Made by a program: the position numbers and the translations under genes. The notes under the pieces are model-generated. The model saw only the letters and a program-made list of their open reading frames with translations. It was not told the origin of the DNA and ran no database searches. This document shows positions 8,888 to 17,502 of a stretch of 64,000 bases of DNA, one piece after another; the stretch's first letter is position 1; each line of letters starts with the position of its first letter. The stretch comes from Chloracidobacterium sp. (GTDB lineage Bacteria > Acidobacteriota > Blastocatellia > Chloracidobacteriales > Chloracidobacteriaceae): NCBI GenBank assembly GCA_025057975.1, contig JANWUV010000012.1, forward strand, positions 1-64,000, written 5' to 3'.

Positions 8888-9934
8888 GTGAGCCAGACCA
8901 TCTTCAACATCGCCGTCATTGGGTGCGGCCACTGGGGACCGAACCACATTCGCAACTTCGCCTCCTTTCCTGAAGCCAGCGTTGTGGCGGCGGCGGATGT
9001 CAGCCGTTCGAATCTTGAACGGGTCGGCAGAGCCTATCCCGGACTGGCGCTGTTTGATGACTACCGGCGCATGCTAGCTGAAACAGACGTTCACGCGGTC
9101 GTGGTTTCGACGCCGACGAGTACGCACTACGCCATCGTCCGTGACGCCCTGCTAGCTGACAAGCACGTTCTCGTTGAAAAGCCGCTCTGCCGCACTTCGG
9201 AAGAAGGTGAAGAACTGGTGGCGCTGGCCGCCGAACGCAAGCGGCTGCTGATGGTTGGACAGGTGTTTCTCTTCAATCGCGGCATCCTGAAGCTGAAGGA
9301 GTACCTGCAATTCGGCGATTTGGGGCGGATTTACACGATGGTCTCCACCCGGACGAACCTAGGGCCGATTCGGAAGGATGTTAACGCGGTCTATGATCTG
9401 GCGTCGCACGACATTGCGATTTTCGACTTTCTGACGGGGCATACGCCGCTTGAGGTTTCGGCGTCAGGCGCGGCGTATCTCCAGCCCGGTATTGAGGACT
9501 TGGCGTTTATCACGCTGCGCTATCCGAACGACTTGTTGGCGCACGTCCATGTGTCGTGGCTCAACCCGCGCAAGGTGCGCGAAATTACCATCGTTGGCGA
9601 CAAAAAGATGCTCGTCTGGGACGATCTGGCGACAGTTGGCCCGATTTACATCTACGACAAGGGCGTGGTGCGCGAGCCGTACTATGAAGACTACGGTCAG
9701 TTTCAACTGCTGGCCCGCGAAGGCGACATCTCAATTCCGCGGGTTCAACTGGAAGAACCGCTCAAGGCGCAGGCGCGCTACTTCCTTGACAGCTTGCGCC
9801 GGGGTAGCGTGACAGTCTCGGACGGTAAGAGTGGGCTGGCCGTGGTGCGTACGCTTGAAGCCATTCAAGCGTCGCTTGCCCAGCGTGGCGCGCCGGTCAA
9901 TGTACGCCGAACATCGCCTACTCCGCCTCAATAA
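8888..9934 (+). CDS. Gfo/Idh/MocA-family oxidoreductase
   Basis: A 348-residue NAD(P)-dependent dehydrogenase with an intact Rossmann start (IAVIGCGHWGPNHIRNF), the STPTSTHY segment, and the catalytic VEKPLC motif near residue 97. A YDLASHDIAIFDFLTG stretch in the C-terminal domain contains the His expected in the active site of the sugar-nucleotide branch (WlbA-like, UDP-N-acetyl sugar 3-dehydrogenase). GTG start at 8888. Unlike the bi-domain protein at 2787, all catalytic motifs are kept. Its last 17 bases overlap tail-to-tail with the end of the exporter adaptor gene on the other strand. A role in surface sugar synthesis is likely but inferred. Confidence 0.9.
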   Translation: MSQTIFNIAVIGCGHWGPNHIRNFASFPEASVVAAADVSRSNLERVGRAYPGLALFDDYRRMLAETDVHAVVVSTPTSTHYAIVRDALLADKHVLVEKPLCRTSEEGEELVALAAERKRLLMVGQVFLFNRGILKLKEYLQFGDLGRIYTMVSTRTNLGPIRKDVNAVYDLASHDIAIFDFLTGHTPLEVSASGAAYLQPGIEDLAFITLRYPNDLLAHVHVSWLNPRKVREITIVGDKKMLVWDDLATVGPIYIYDKGVVREPYYEDYGQFQLLAREGDISIPRVQLEEPLKAQARYFLDSLRRGSVTVSDGKSGLAVVRTLEAIQASLAQRGAPVNVRRTSPTPPQ

Positions 9935-11012
9935 AGACATCCATTTGCTGCCCGACGTAAACCGGGAAGGACGGCGGCCTGAAGCGGTAAATGACCTGCA
10001 ACACGCGCACGTCCACCCGTTCGGCGTTGTCGCCCGTAAGACTCCGCTTCGGCAGGATGTACGGGTCAATCCGTACAAACTCCAAATCTACGGTTTTCGT
10101 AGCGTCGCCTTTGAGGCTGGCCGTCGCTTTGAGGTTGGGCTTAATGCGCGGCGCGTTGATTTCGTCCACGTCCACACGCAATTGCAAGTAGTCGGTATCA
10201 CCCAGCAAGACCGGTGGCGTCGTGGGCGTCATCGGCAGCGTTTCCCCAACTCGGACGTTGACCTGCAACACCTTTCCCGCCTGCGGCGCAGTCACGGTCA
10301 ACCGCGACAACGTGACAGCCAACTCCGCACGCTGCGCCCGCAGCACGGCGACCTGCGCTTCTGCTTCCCGTAAACGGGCTTCGGCGCTGCGGACTTGAGC
10401 TTCAGCCTGCGTCACTTGGGCTTGCGCCTGTGCAACCTGCGCCCGCGCCTGTTCGACGCGCGCTTGGGCGGCGTCGCGCGCCGCACGGCTTGAAATCAGC
10501 ACCCGCTCGGCAAGGTCGCCGGCGGCGAAGAGCTTTTCGTTGCGCGCCACAATCTGTTCGGCGTCGGCGAGTTGCGCCTCCAGCGCCGCAACATTGGCGC
10601 GGGCGCTTTTGAGATTCGCCTGCGCCGCGCGAATTGCTTCCTGACCGTTGGCAATGTCGGTTTTGGCCGTGGCGACGGCCGCTTCAGCGCGGACGATGTT
10701 GGCTTCGGCGCTCGCCAACCGCGCCCGCTGCTCGCGGTCGTCAATCTGGTACAACCGGTCGCCAGCCCGGACGACATCGTTTTCCTTAACGAACACCGCC
10801 GTCACCAAACCCGGAATTGGCGGCGCGACGTTGATGTTGCGGGTTGCGGCTTCGACGATCCCTGCGCCGGCAATCCGACGATTGAAACGGCTTTCGGCAG
10901 GCGGCGATAAGGGCGGCGCGGCAATCGGCTGCCGCGCCGTCACTATCACCCACCAGATGGCGAAACTCAGTCCAATGATGGGCAGCACGATGGACAACAC
11001 TTTCTTAATCAC
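9918..11012 (-). CDS. HlyD/DevB-like periplasmic adaptor of an ABC exporter
   Basis: A membrane-fusion protein of about 364 residues: one N-terminal membrane anchor (VLSIVLPIIGLSFAIWWVIV), a lipoyl half-motif (PPIPGLVTAVFVKENDVVRAGDRL), a long Ala/Gln/Glu-rich coiled coil (about residues 80-255), the second lipoyl half (TVTAPQAGKVLQVNVRVGE) and a beta-barrel end. The GTG at 11012 is chosen because AGAGGAGG lies seven bases before it; the GTG at 11054 that overlaps the upstream stop has no such site. It would link the inner-membrane ABC pair encoded just upstream to an outer-membrane channel such as TolC, which is not in this window. Confidence 0.9.
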   Translation of the reverse strand: MIKKVLSIVLPIIGLSFAIWWVIVTARQPIAAPPLSPPAESRFNRRIAGAGIVEAATRNINVAPPIPGLVTAVFVKENDVVRAGDRLYQIDDREQRARLASAEANIVRAEAAVATAKTDIANGQEAIRAAQANLKSARANVAALEAQLADAEQIVARNEKLFAAGDLAERVLISSRAARDAAQARVEQARAQVAQAQAQVTQAEAQVRSAEARLREAEAQVAVLRAQRAELAVTLSRLTVTAPQAGKVLQVNVRVGETLPMTPTTPPVLLGDTDYLQLRVDVDEINAPRIKPNLKATASLKGDATKTVDLEFVRIDPYILPKRSLTGDNAERVDVRVLQVIYRFRPPSFPVYVGQQMDVFIEAE

Positions 11013-11050
11013 GCTCACACCTCCTCTACCACCCGACCTGCCGCGCCGAA

Positions 11051-11803
11051 TCACCGCACATGGTCAGGGTTGTCATGAACATCCACGATGCGCCCATCGA
11101 GCATTTCCGCAATGCGGTCGCCGTAGGGAAAAATTCGGTTGTCATGCGTCACCACGACAATCGCCCGCTCCGAACTCAGCGCCACCTGCCGAAACATCTC
11201 CATCACCACCTTGCCGGTCGCGCCGTCGAGCGCCGCCGTCGGTTCGTCGCACACCACCAGACGCGGTTCGGCCACCAACGCCCGCGCAATGGCGACCCGC
11301 TGTTGTTGCCCGCCTGAAAGCTGCGTCGGAAAGTGCTCCAATCGGTCGCCGAGGCCGACCAGCGACAGGTAATGCCGCGCCTGCTCCAGCGCTTCACGAT
11401 AGGGTCGTCCGGCGATAATCAGCGGGACGGCGACGTTTTCCGTCGCCGTTAGCGTGGGAATCAAATTGAACTGCTGAAAAATGAATCCGATGTTTTCCTG
11501 CCGAAAGCGCGTCTTTTTCGACTGGGAGAGCCGATCCACGCGAGTGCCAAAAACGTTCACCACGCCATCGTCCGCGTCAAGAATGCCCGCCATGACCGAC
11601 AACAACGTGGTCTTGCCGCAGCCCGACGGGCCAACCAACAGCAACAACTCGCCGCGTCGAATCTCAAGGTTGATGTCTTTCAGCACCGGCAGGTAGGTGT
11701 TCCCGACGCCGAAGCTCTTGTTGACGTGTTGAAGGGAAACCGCCGGCGCAACAGACGGCGGCGCAGACGGCGCGACGGCGACAGGCGCACTCAACTTGGT
11801 CAT
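11051..11803 (-). CDS. ABC exporter ATP-binding subunit (DevA/LolD-type)
   Basis: A 250-residue ATPase with Walker [10 protein letters not shown], signature LSGGQQQR, Walker [13 protein letters not shown] and the switch His in VVTHDNR. Helix details ([18 protein letters not shown]) are those of the MacB/LolD/DevA class that works with FtsX-fold permeases. A Pro/Ala/Ser-rich N-terminal stretch of about 20 residues is unusual but short. It starts 3 bases after the permease gene and is followed by the adaptor gene, a DevC-DevA-DevB-like order. Such systems export lipids, glycolipids or peptides across the envelope. Confidence 0.94.
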   Translation of the reverse strand: MTKLSAPVAVAPSAPPSVAPAVSLQHVNKSFGVGNTYLPVLKDINLEIRRGELLLLVGPSGCGKTTLLSVMAGILDADDGVVNVFGTRVDRLSQSKKTRFRQENIGFIFQQFNLIPTLTATENVAVPLIIAGRPYREALEQARHYLSLVGLGDRLEHFPTQLSGGQQQRVAIARALVAEPRLVVCDEPTAALDGATGKVVMEMFRQVALSSERAIVVVTHDNRIFPYGDRIAEMLDGRIVDVHDNPDHVR

Positions 11804-11806
11804 TGC

Positions 11807-12934
11807 TTATCCTCGGAAGACAACCGCCGGCTCCAGCCGCAACACTCGCTGGATGCTAAGCAGGCTGGACAGGACGCAAATCAACATCGTCGCCGCAAAG
11901 CTGATGATGAGGAGTTGGTAAGGCGTATAAAACGCCAGTCTTCCCTTTCCCTGCCCGCCGAGATAGCCGACCAGCGAACCGCCGCCAACCCCGATGCCGT
12001 AGCCAATCAGCCCGACGATGACGCTTTGTAGGACAATCATCCCCACCAGCGTCCAACTTCCCGCCCCCATCGCCTTGAGTGCGCCGAAGTATTTTTCATT
12101 TTGCAGCGCAAAGGCGTAAAAGGTCTGCCCAATGATGGCCATGCCGACCAGAAACACCAACGTTACGGAAATGCCGATATTGACCGGGATGCCGGTGTTG
12201 CGCATGTAGTAATTCATCGTCAACCACCGCATGCCGTCTTCGTCGTAGGCAGCCAAACCGGTCGTTCGCCGAATGTTGGCAATGACTTGCTCTGTCGTGT
12301 AGCCATCCTGCGGCGCGGCAAGGATGTAGTTCATCAGTTTTCGCTCGCGCGGCACGTACTGCACCGCCCGCTCGAAGGTTGTGTAGAGGTACGGGTTGGA
12401 CAAAAAATCGCGCGGCACGTCGGCGATGCCGACAACGCGCGCGCGCCGGTCGTTGATTTCAAACGTATCGCCGATTTTAGGGCTGCCAAGGCGCTCCATC
12501 TCCGCACGCCCGACAATCACGGCGTCCGGCGCATTTAGGTCCTCAATCCGACCTTCAAGCAGGCGCGGTGGGCGACCTACTAAAGTGGCGCCGTCAATGC
12601 CGACCAGCCGCACAGCCTGAAACTTGCCGCTGGGCAGCCGAACTTGCGCCTGCCGGATAAACAGTGGAACAGCCCACTTGACGCCCTCAACGCTCCGCAC
12701 CCGCAGCAAGTCGGTATCCAGTAGCCCTTTGAACTCATCCACAACTTGCAGGTTGCGATCCACGACCCAAATCGGTGCGCCGATGGCTTCTACCGGTTTA
12801 GCGGTGCGCCCAATGAGGCCGCAAAACACCGACCCTTGCTGAATAAACAAAAATACGACGACTGATACGCCGCCGACCAAGGTGAAATACTTGGCGCGGT
12901 CGCCCATCAGCATCTTCAACCCAATGCGCCACAT
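11807..12934 (-). CDS. ABC exporter permease, FtsX-fold (DevC-type)
   Basis: A 375-residue permease with one N-terminal membrane segment (FTLVGGVSVVVFLFIQQGSVF), a large periplasmic domain (about residues 40-245) and three C-terminal membrane segments, the FtsX layout. The stretch FALQNEKYFGALKAMGAG is the coupling helix region, and the protein ends in a short RLEPAVVFRG tail. DevC-type permeases carry this same start (GLKMLMGDRAKYFT). First gene of a three-gene exporter operon; a perfect palindrome upstream (12971-12990) may be its operator. Confidence 0.92.
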   Translation of the reverse strand: MWRIGLKMLMGDRAKYFTLVGGVSVVVFLFIQQGSVFCGLIGRTAKPVEAIGAPIWVVDRNLQVVDEFKGLLDTDLLRVRSVEGVKWAVPLFIRQAQVRLPSGKFQAVRLVGIDGATLVGRPPRLLEGRIEDLNAPDAVIVGRAEMERLGSPKIGDTFEINDRRARVVGIADVPRDFLSNPYLYTTFERAVQYVPRERKLMNYILAAPQDGYTTEQVIANIRRTTGLAAYDEDGMRWLTMNYYMRNTGIPVNIGISVTLVFLVGMAIIGQTFYAFALQNEKYFGALKAMGAGSWTLVGMIVLQSVIVGLIGYGIGVGGGSLVGYLGGQGKGRLAFYTPYQLLIISFAATMLICVLSSLLSIQRVLRLEPAVVFRG

Positions 12935-13545
12935 AAGCGTCGTTTACTGCTGCGTGCGGAAACATACAAAATTCAAACGACCGTTTGAATCGGCTGTATA
13001 AGCTAGGCGTTCGCCCCGACGCCCGTCAAGCGCGGCGCACCGTGTGAGTGTACCTATGTGAGTTACAGGGAGACAGGATGGGGTAGGGCAAGGGCGGAGA
13101 AGGTGAGACAGGTGACTGTAAAACTACAGAAAAAGGTTAGAGGAATCGCCGGTAGCCCTAAGTGTACTCTGCACACGAGTTCGCCGTTTTTTATCACGAA
13201 CAGCCTAGGAAACAGCCCCGATTGGCGTGCTCAATTGAATCTTTAGGCAGGCGCGTCCAAGCCTACCGCCGGCCCTCCACGGTTGCAGTTCCGGGCTAGT
13301 CGTGTGCGGTTTTTTCAGTCGCCTTTCATCAAGTATTTTTAGCCGAGGTAGTGTTGCGCGACGACCATTGACGTGTGTCTGAAAAGTGGATCAGTTACTA
13401 GGTGACACTACCGTGCTCTACGCCGCCGACTGCGAGGGCAGGTGACTGACGCATGACGGTATGGGCGCCGTGCTTGGTTGTGTAGCCAAGTTGTGGCGGC
13501 CGGGGATGCTTTTGGTTGGGGAGGAATTCCGGTCGCGCTGACGCT
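12935..13545. other. long intergenic region, regulatory and possibly a small RNA
   Basis: Between the exporter operon and tlyA. It contains the palindrome at 12971-12990. At 13171-13178 GCACACGA can pair with TCGTGTGC at 13300-13307, which is directly followed by GG and six T, so a folded RNA of about 145 nt ending in a T-tract is possible. A 62-codon frame at 13058-13246 has no family look. No other content seen. Confidence 0.4.
12971..12990. promoter_or_regulatory. perfect 9+2+9 palindrome, TetR-type operator candidate
   Basis: Arms ATTCAAACG and CGTTTGAAT flank a central AC, 37-56 bases before the permease ATG. On the minus strand the palindrome falls between a possible -35 (TTCAAA) and -10 (TATGTT) spaced by 17, which is where a repressor would block transcription. 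The AAACG/CGTTT core is common among operators of TetR-family repressors of efflux genes. No tetR-like gene is in the window. Confidence 0.6.
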
Positions 13546-14394
13546 ATGGCCAAACGCCGTTTGGACAGTTACTTGGTGGAAGCTGGTTTGGCCGAGTCGC
13601 GGCAGAAGGCGCAGGCGTTGATCTTGGCCGGGCAGGTGTTGGTCAACGACCGTCCGGCCAACAAGCCCAGCCAGCCCGTCCCACCCGAAGCCGTCGTCCG
13701 GTTGCGCGGCGAAACGCTCCGCTATGTTGGGCGGGGCGGAGTCAAACTGGAAGCGGCGCTCCAGACGTTCGCAGTGGATGTGCGGGACGCCGTTTGCCTT
13801 GATGTCGGTGCTTCCACCGGCGGCTTTACGGATTGCCTGCTCCAGCATGGCGCGCGGCGGGTGTACGCCGTGGATGTCGGCCACAACCAACTCGCCTGGA
13901 AGTTGCGTTGCGATCCGCGCGTCATCGTCCACGAGCGTGTCAACGCGCGCCATCTAACGCCGGAGATGTTTCCCGAACAATTCGCCGTAGCGACGGTTGA
14001 CGTCTCGTTTATTTCGCTTGAACTCATTCTCCCGGCGCTTCACCCGCTGCTTTTGCCGGAAGCAGCGCTCATCCTGCTGGTCAAACCCCAGTTTGAGGTC
14101 GGACGCAACGAGGTCGGCAAGGGTGGGATTGTGCGTGACCCCCAACTTCAGGCGAAAGCTGTTGCACGGATCATCATCGCCGCCCGTCGAAACAACTTCC
14201 ACCCGCTACGGCTCACCGCTTCACCGATTCTCGGCGCGGCGGGAAACCGGGAGTTTTTGTTGCTGGCGCAGCCTGCGCGGCCAGCGTCGGCAACCGACGC
14301 CCTACCAGCCGACGCCTTGTCTGCCGACTGGTCGCGCCTGTTCCCAGAGCAAAACCTTGAATCCTTGTGGTTTGGACACGCAAATGTTGGCTAG
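13546..14394 (+). CDS. tlyA: TlyA-family rRNA 2'-O-methyltransferase
   Basis: About 282 residues. An S4 RNA-binding domain (KRRLDSYLVEAGLAESRQKA, VLVNDRPANKPSQPV) is followed by an FtsJ-like methyltransferase domain with the SAM-binding loop LDVGASTGGFTD and the catalytic-region segments VDVSFISL and LLVKPQFEVGR. TlyA proteins methylate cytidines in 16S and 23S rRNA; older annotations call them hemolysins. Start at ATG 13546 fits the family; a TTG at 13516 in frame would add ten residues. The strong GGGGAGG at 13518-13524 lies far from 13546, so the start is not beyond doubt. Confidence 0.93.
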   Translation: MAKRRLDSYLVEAGLAESRQKAQALILAGQVLVNDRPANKPSQPVPPEAVVRLRGETLRYVGRGGVKLEAALQTFAVDVRDAVCLDVGASTGGFTDCLLQHGARRVYAVDVGHNQLAWKLRCDPRVIVHERVNARHLTPEMFPEQFAVATVDVSFISLELILPALHPLLLPEAALILLVKPQFEVGRNEVGKGGIVRDPQLQAKAVARIIIAARRNNFHPLRLTASPILGAAGNREFLLLAQPARPASATDALPADALSADWSRLFPEQNLESLWFGHANVG

Positions 14395-14450
14395 GCGGTT
14401 GGTTGTATGGTAGTCCTGTAAAAAACTTCGCACACCACGCCCCGAACGCC

Positions 14451-14816
14451 ATGCTGACCATCCACGAACGGACGAAAAACGGCATTTTGATTTTGGAACT
14501 CCACGGCAACATCCTCCTGGGTGACGGCGACGTCTTGTTGCGCGAACGGATTTCCCACCTACTGGGACAGGGCAACCGTCATGTTGTTTTGAATGTAGCC
14601 GGTGTTCCGTATGTGGACAGCAGCGGTTTGGGCGAGATTGTACGGGCGATGACCGCCGTCAAACGCGCCGGCGGCAGCCTCAAGCTTGCCGGGCCGACGC
14701 GCCGGCTGGTGGACATCCTCAACATCACGAAGCTGTCTTCCATTCTAGAGAGCTACGACACCGAAGACGCGGCGGTGGCCAGTTTTCAATCGCCTGCTCC
14801 CGTTGCTGGCCAGTAG
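14451..14816 (+). CDS. STAS-domain anti-sigma factor antagonist
   Basis: A 121-residue stand-alone STAS protein. HVVLNVAGVPYVDSSGLGEI holds the phosphorylatable Ser of SpoIIAA/RsbV-like antagonists, followed by KLAGPTRRLVDILNITKL, typical of the family. The frame can be extended upstream to 14367, but the ATG at 14451 fits the domain start. It follows tlyA by about 55 bases. No anti-sigma kinase or phosphatase is adjacent, so the partner is unknown. It is shorter and cleaner than the other STAS protein at 4785-5570. Confidence 0.92.
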   Translation: MLTIHERTKNGILILELHGNILLGDGDVLLRERISHLLGQGNRHVVLNVAGVPYVDSSGLGEIVRAMTAVKRAGGSLKLAGPTRRLVDILNITKLSSILESYDTEDAAVASFQSPAPVAGQ

Positions 14817-15018
14817 CTCGGCGCGTCCGAACTTTCCTTTGCTGTCCGCCTTGCGGCCGACTCGGCTGAAGCCGTTTCTGAGAGGGAAGAGCGCCATCAC
14901 CTCAGGAATGACGGTCGGTGAGTGCGGTGGTCAGCCGTCACACTCCAAATGGTAGGCTAACCCGGTACTGTCCCAGAACTTGCACTAACATGCGCAGCGC
15001 TAGCGATTCGGCGGAAGC

Positions 15019-15978
15019 TTATCTACGCCTGAGCGCTTCACGGCAGTTAGGACAAATCCCGTGCGTAAACTGGTAGCCGCAACAACGCTGAAAATACGTT
15101 TCAAATCGCATCGTTACCGTCAGCCCTTCCGCGTTGCGCTCCATGATGTCGCGGCAGTAGGCGCAAACGCGAATATACGCTGGCAGTGAAGCCTGTGAAG
15201 ACACCGTTGGGACGCGCCGTAGTAAAACAACCAGCTCTGTGTCCCGCAGCGTGTCACTCCCCTTCTCTGTTCTGGGGGCAGGCAGCGGAATCACTTCGAC
15301 ACTCACCAACGCACGCTCGCCAGCGGCCGACTGACACCATACACGCTCGATACTGGTTTCTTCGCCCCACGTTAGGCATCGGGTAATGGGATCAATAACT
15401 TCACCAGCGTCGTCGGTAAACGCCAAGCAATCGGCCAAGTGAGGTGTGACGGTGTCGCCAGGCGTGTGCCCAATCAAGGCGGCAGCGGCTGGATTGAAAA
15501 AAACCACGCGCTGGTCAGCATCCAGCACCAAAACGGCTTCCTCCAGTTTATCTAGCGTTGAAGTGTAGTATCGCTCCCGCCGCCGATAGGCCCGTTCCAA
15601 GGCGTCTTTTTGGAGCGCGATGCTAATGGCCGACTGGAGCGCAGCGTCATTGATCGGTTTAGAGACATAACCAGCTGGTCGGCTGGAAAGCACTCGGTTG
15701 AGTGTTTCTCGGTCAGTGTTGGCGGTTAGGTACACGACCGGCAGGCCGAAGCGCGCCTGGATTTGCTCGCCGGCGGCGACGCCGTCCAGTTGTCCCGCCA
15801 AGCGGATGTCCATCAGAACCAAATCGGGGTGTGTCGTCACAACCATCTCCACCGCTTCTTCGCCGGTAGCGGTGACGCCGACGACGCCGTAGCCAAGTTG
15901 TTCCAACCGGACGCGGAGCGCCTCGGCGACCAATGCTTCATCCTCAACGATGAGAATACGCTTCCGGGTTGGGGACAT
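15019..15978 (-). CDS. response regulator with PAS domain and Cys-rich C-terminus
   Basis: 319 residues. Receiver domain 1-125 with the acidic pair VEDE, phospho-acceptor Asp57 in LVLMDIRL, Thr in YLTA and Lys in YVSKPI. A PAS domain follows (EEAVLVLDADQRVVFFNPAA, about 140-260). The end has CAYCRD and CPNC with TYFQRCCGYQFTHGIC between them, the Cys/His tail often found after PAS or receiver domains and probably metal binding. No DNA-binding or enzymatic output domain is present, so output is probably by protein contact. It lies 49 bases after the sensor kinase gene, on the same strand. Confidence 0.92.
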   Translation of the reverse strand: MSPTRKRILIVEDEALVAEALRVRLEQLGYGVVGVTATGEEAVEMVVTTHPDLVLMDIRLAGQLDGVAAGEQIQARFGLPVVYLTANTDRETLNRVLSSRPAGYVSKPINDAALQSAISIALQKDALERAYRRRERYYTSTLDKLEEAVLVLDADQRVVFFNPAAAALIGHTPGDTVTPHLADCLAFTDDAGEVIDPITRCLTWGEETSIERVWCQSAAGERALVSVEVIPLPAPRTEKGSDTLRDTELVVLLRRVPTVSSQASLPAYIRVCAYCRDIMERNAEGLTVTMRFETYFQRCCGYQFTHGICPNCREALRRR

Positions 15979-16027
15979 CGGCGTTCACTCGTGGGGCAAG
16001 GATTGATGGAGGTTTTGTTGGAGCCGG

Positions 16028-17017
16028 TTATCGTTCTGCGGCCAAGCGGAACGACAGGGCTGCACGGAAGCGGCCGGGTTGCGGGTCAAAGCTAATCTTG
16101 CCGTCGAGTTGGCGGGCGAGGAGGCGCACCAGTCGCAAGCCGAGTCGCCGTCCGTCGGCCAGCCGCGTCGGTAGGTCCTCAGGATGATGCACGCCGTCGT
16201 CAATCACTTCCATTGTCACCTCGCCCGGCGCTTGGTGAATCTGGACGGTGACGTTTTGCGCTCCCGCCCCCGCGCCATGTTTGAAGCTGTTGGTCAGCAA
16301 CTCATGCGCAATGAGTGCGACCGGTACGGCCTTGTTGAGCGGAATCGCCAAGTGGCTTGGCACAAGCGTGGCGCTGATGGGAGCGCCCGCAAAAACAAGC
16401 TGGATGTGTTCCAGCAGCGACCTGAGCAAACCGTCAAGCAGAACGCGACTGAAGTCGCTTTGCTGGTAAAGCTGTTCGTGAATCAGCGCCATGGCCATAA
16501 TGCGCGAGCGGGCTTCATTCAGCAGCGCGTCCAAGTCATAGCCGTCGCGTTCCGCCGCGTGCAACTCCAGCAGGCTCATGATGGTTTGCAGATTGTTTTT
16601 GACGCGATGGTGCATTTCCTGCAACAGAATTTCGCGCTCTTCGAGGGCGTCGTTGAGAATGGCCACCATGGCCTTTTCTTTGGTGACATCTCGCTGAATT
16701 GCCACCCAACAGGCGACCTTGCCGGAGGGACCGGTGACGGGCGAGATGCTGAGGTCTACGATGAACTCCTGTCCGTCTTTGCGGTAGTTGACGAGTTCAA
16801 CCCGCACTGGCTCCCACCGCTCCAGCGCTGCACGGAGCTTGGCGAGTTGATCGCGCTGGGTGCGCGGTCCCTGCAGAATGCGCGGCGTTTGTCCGATGAC
16901 TTCGGCGCGCGAGTAGCCGGTTGTCCGCTCGAACATCTCATTGACGTAAATGATGCGCGGCCCGCCCTCTGCTGCATCAATTGGCCATGCCTCAGTCACC
17001 AGCACCATGTCATGCAC
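16028..17017 (-). pseudogene. sensor histidine kinase, C-terminal part (PAS + HisKA_2 + HATPase), separated by a tandem duplication
   Basis: This 329-codon frame has a PAS domain (RIIYVNEMFERTTGYSRAE...QGPRTQRD, lacking the photoactive Cys of LOV domains), a HisKA_2 dimer/phospho-acceptor motif EMHHRVKNNLQT (His136/137), and an HATPase with HELLTNSFKHG and RLGLRLVRLLARQL. Its first residues MHDMVLVTEAW continue the last residues of the upstream frame (LSQMHDM) if one copy of an 11-bp tandem repeat at 17006-17027 is removed. The intact gene would encode PAS-PAS-HisKA_2-HATPase of about 473 residues starting at 17433 or slightly upstream. It could still be made from an internal start, so a working shorter kinase is not excluded. 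Confidence 0.8.
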
Positions 17018-17433
17018 ATGTCATGCATTTGCGATAAGACGACTTCCAGCCACCGCAGAAAGACCTGTTCACGCTGCTGCACCGTTACGTCCCGCCCCCA
17101 AGCGAGTGTGCCGGTGATGCGCCCGTCGGCGTCATAGACAGGTTGGTAACGCACTTCCCAGGTCTCGGTCGTCCCGCCGGCCTCAAACGTGTAATGCACA
17201 TGCACCAGCTCGCCGGCGGCGGCTCGGCGGCAATGTTCGGCGACCTGCGCCCTGAAATCGGGATCAGACAGCCAATCGGTGGTTTTCTCGCCCAACTGTG
17301 GGGAACGCCCCGCCAAACGCCGGTAAAGATTGGCGTAAGCCTCGTTAAAAAACCGGAGACGCAATTCCGTGTCGTGGTAGCACAACACGCCAGGGACAAC
17401 TTGCGCGACAGCCTGTAAAACAGATTCGAGCAT
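16996..17433 (-). pseudogene. sensor histidine kinase, N-terminal PAS fragment
   Basis: From an ATG at 17433 with GGAAGG upstream, about 145 residues: a PAS domain (VVPGVLCYHDTELRLRFFNEAYANLYRRL) with a normal PAC end (YQPVYDADGRITGTLAWGRDVTVQQREQ). After LSQMHDM the frame runs into CMTWCW and stops, because of the second copy of the 11-bp repeat. It belongs to the same kinase as the following frame and would sense a ligand or redox signal. Alone it has no output domain. Confidence 0.8.
17006..17027. repeat. perfect 11-bp tandem duplication that breaks the kinase frame
   Basis: CATGTCATGCA occurs twice head to tail (17006-17016 and 17017-17027). Eleven is not a multiple of three; deleting one copy joins the two kinase frames exactly, reading LSQMHDMVLVTEAW across the junction. 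Confidence 0.95.
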
Positions 17434-17482
17434 GGTTGCCTTCCACGCCACCGCTGTCAAAAAACGCCCTTTTGCTTACATT

Positions 17483-17502
17483 ATGTAACTCAATGTAACT
17501 CA
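17483..17502. repeat. 10-bp tandem duplication at the lptD stop codon
   Basis: ATGTAACTCA is present twice in a row (17483-17492, 17493-17502). The lptD stop codon lies in the right-hand copy, and removing a copy would not change the protein. It lies about 460 bases from the kinase duplication. Confidence 0.9.

Noticed and set aside
13058-13246. 62-codon plus-strand frame before tlyA
   Set aside because: No ribosome-binding site, no motif, and overlaps a possible structured RNA.
16184-17137. 317-codon plus-strand frame
   Set aside because: Antisense to the split kinase, whose PAS and HisKA_2 motifs are unmistakable on the other strand.
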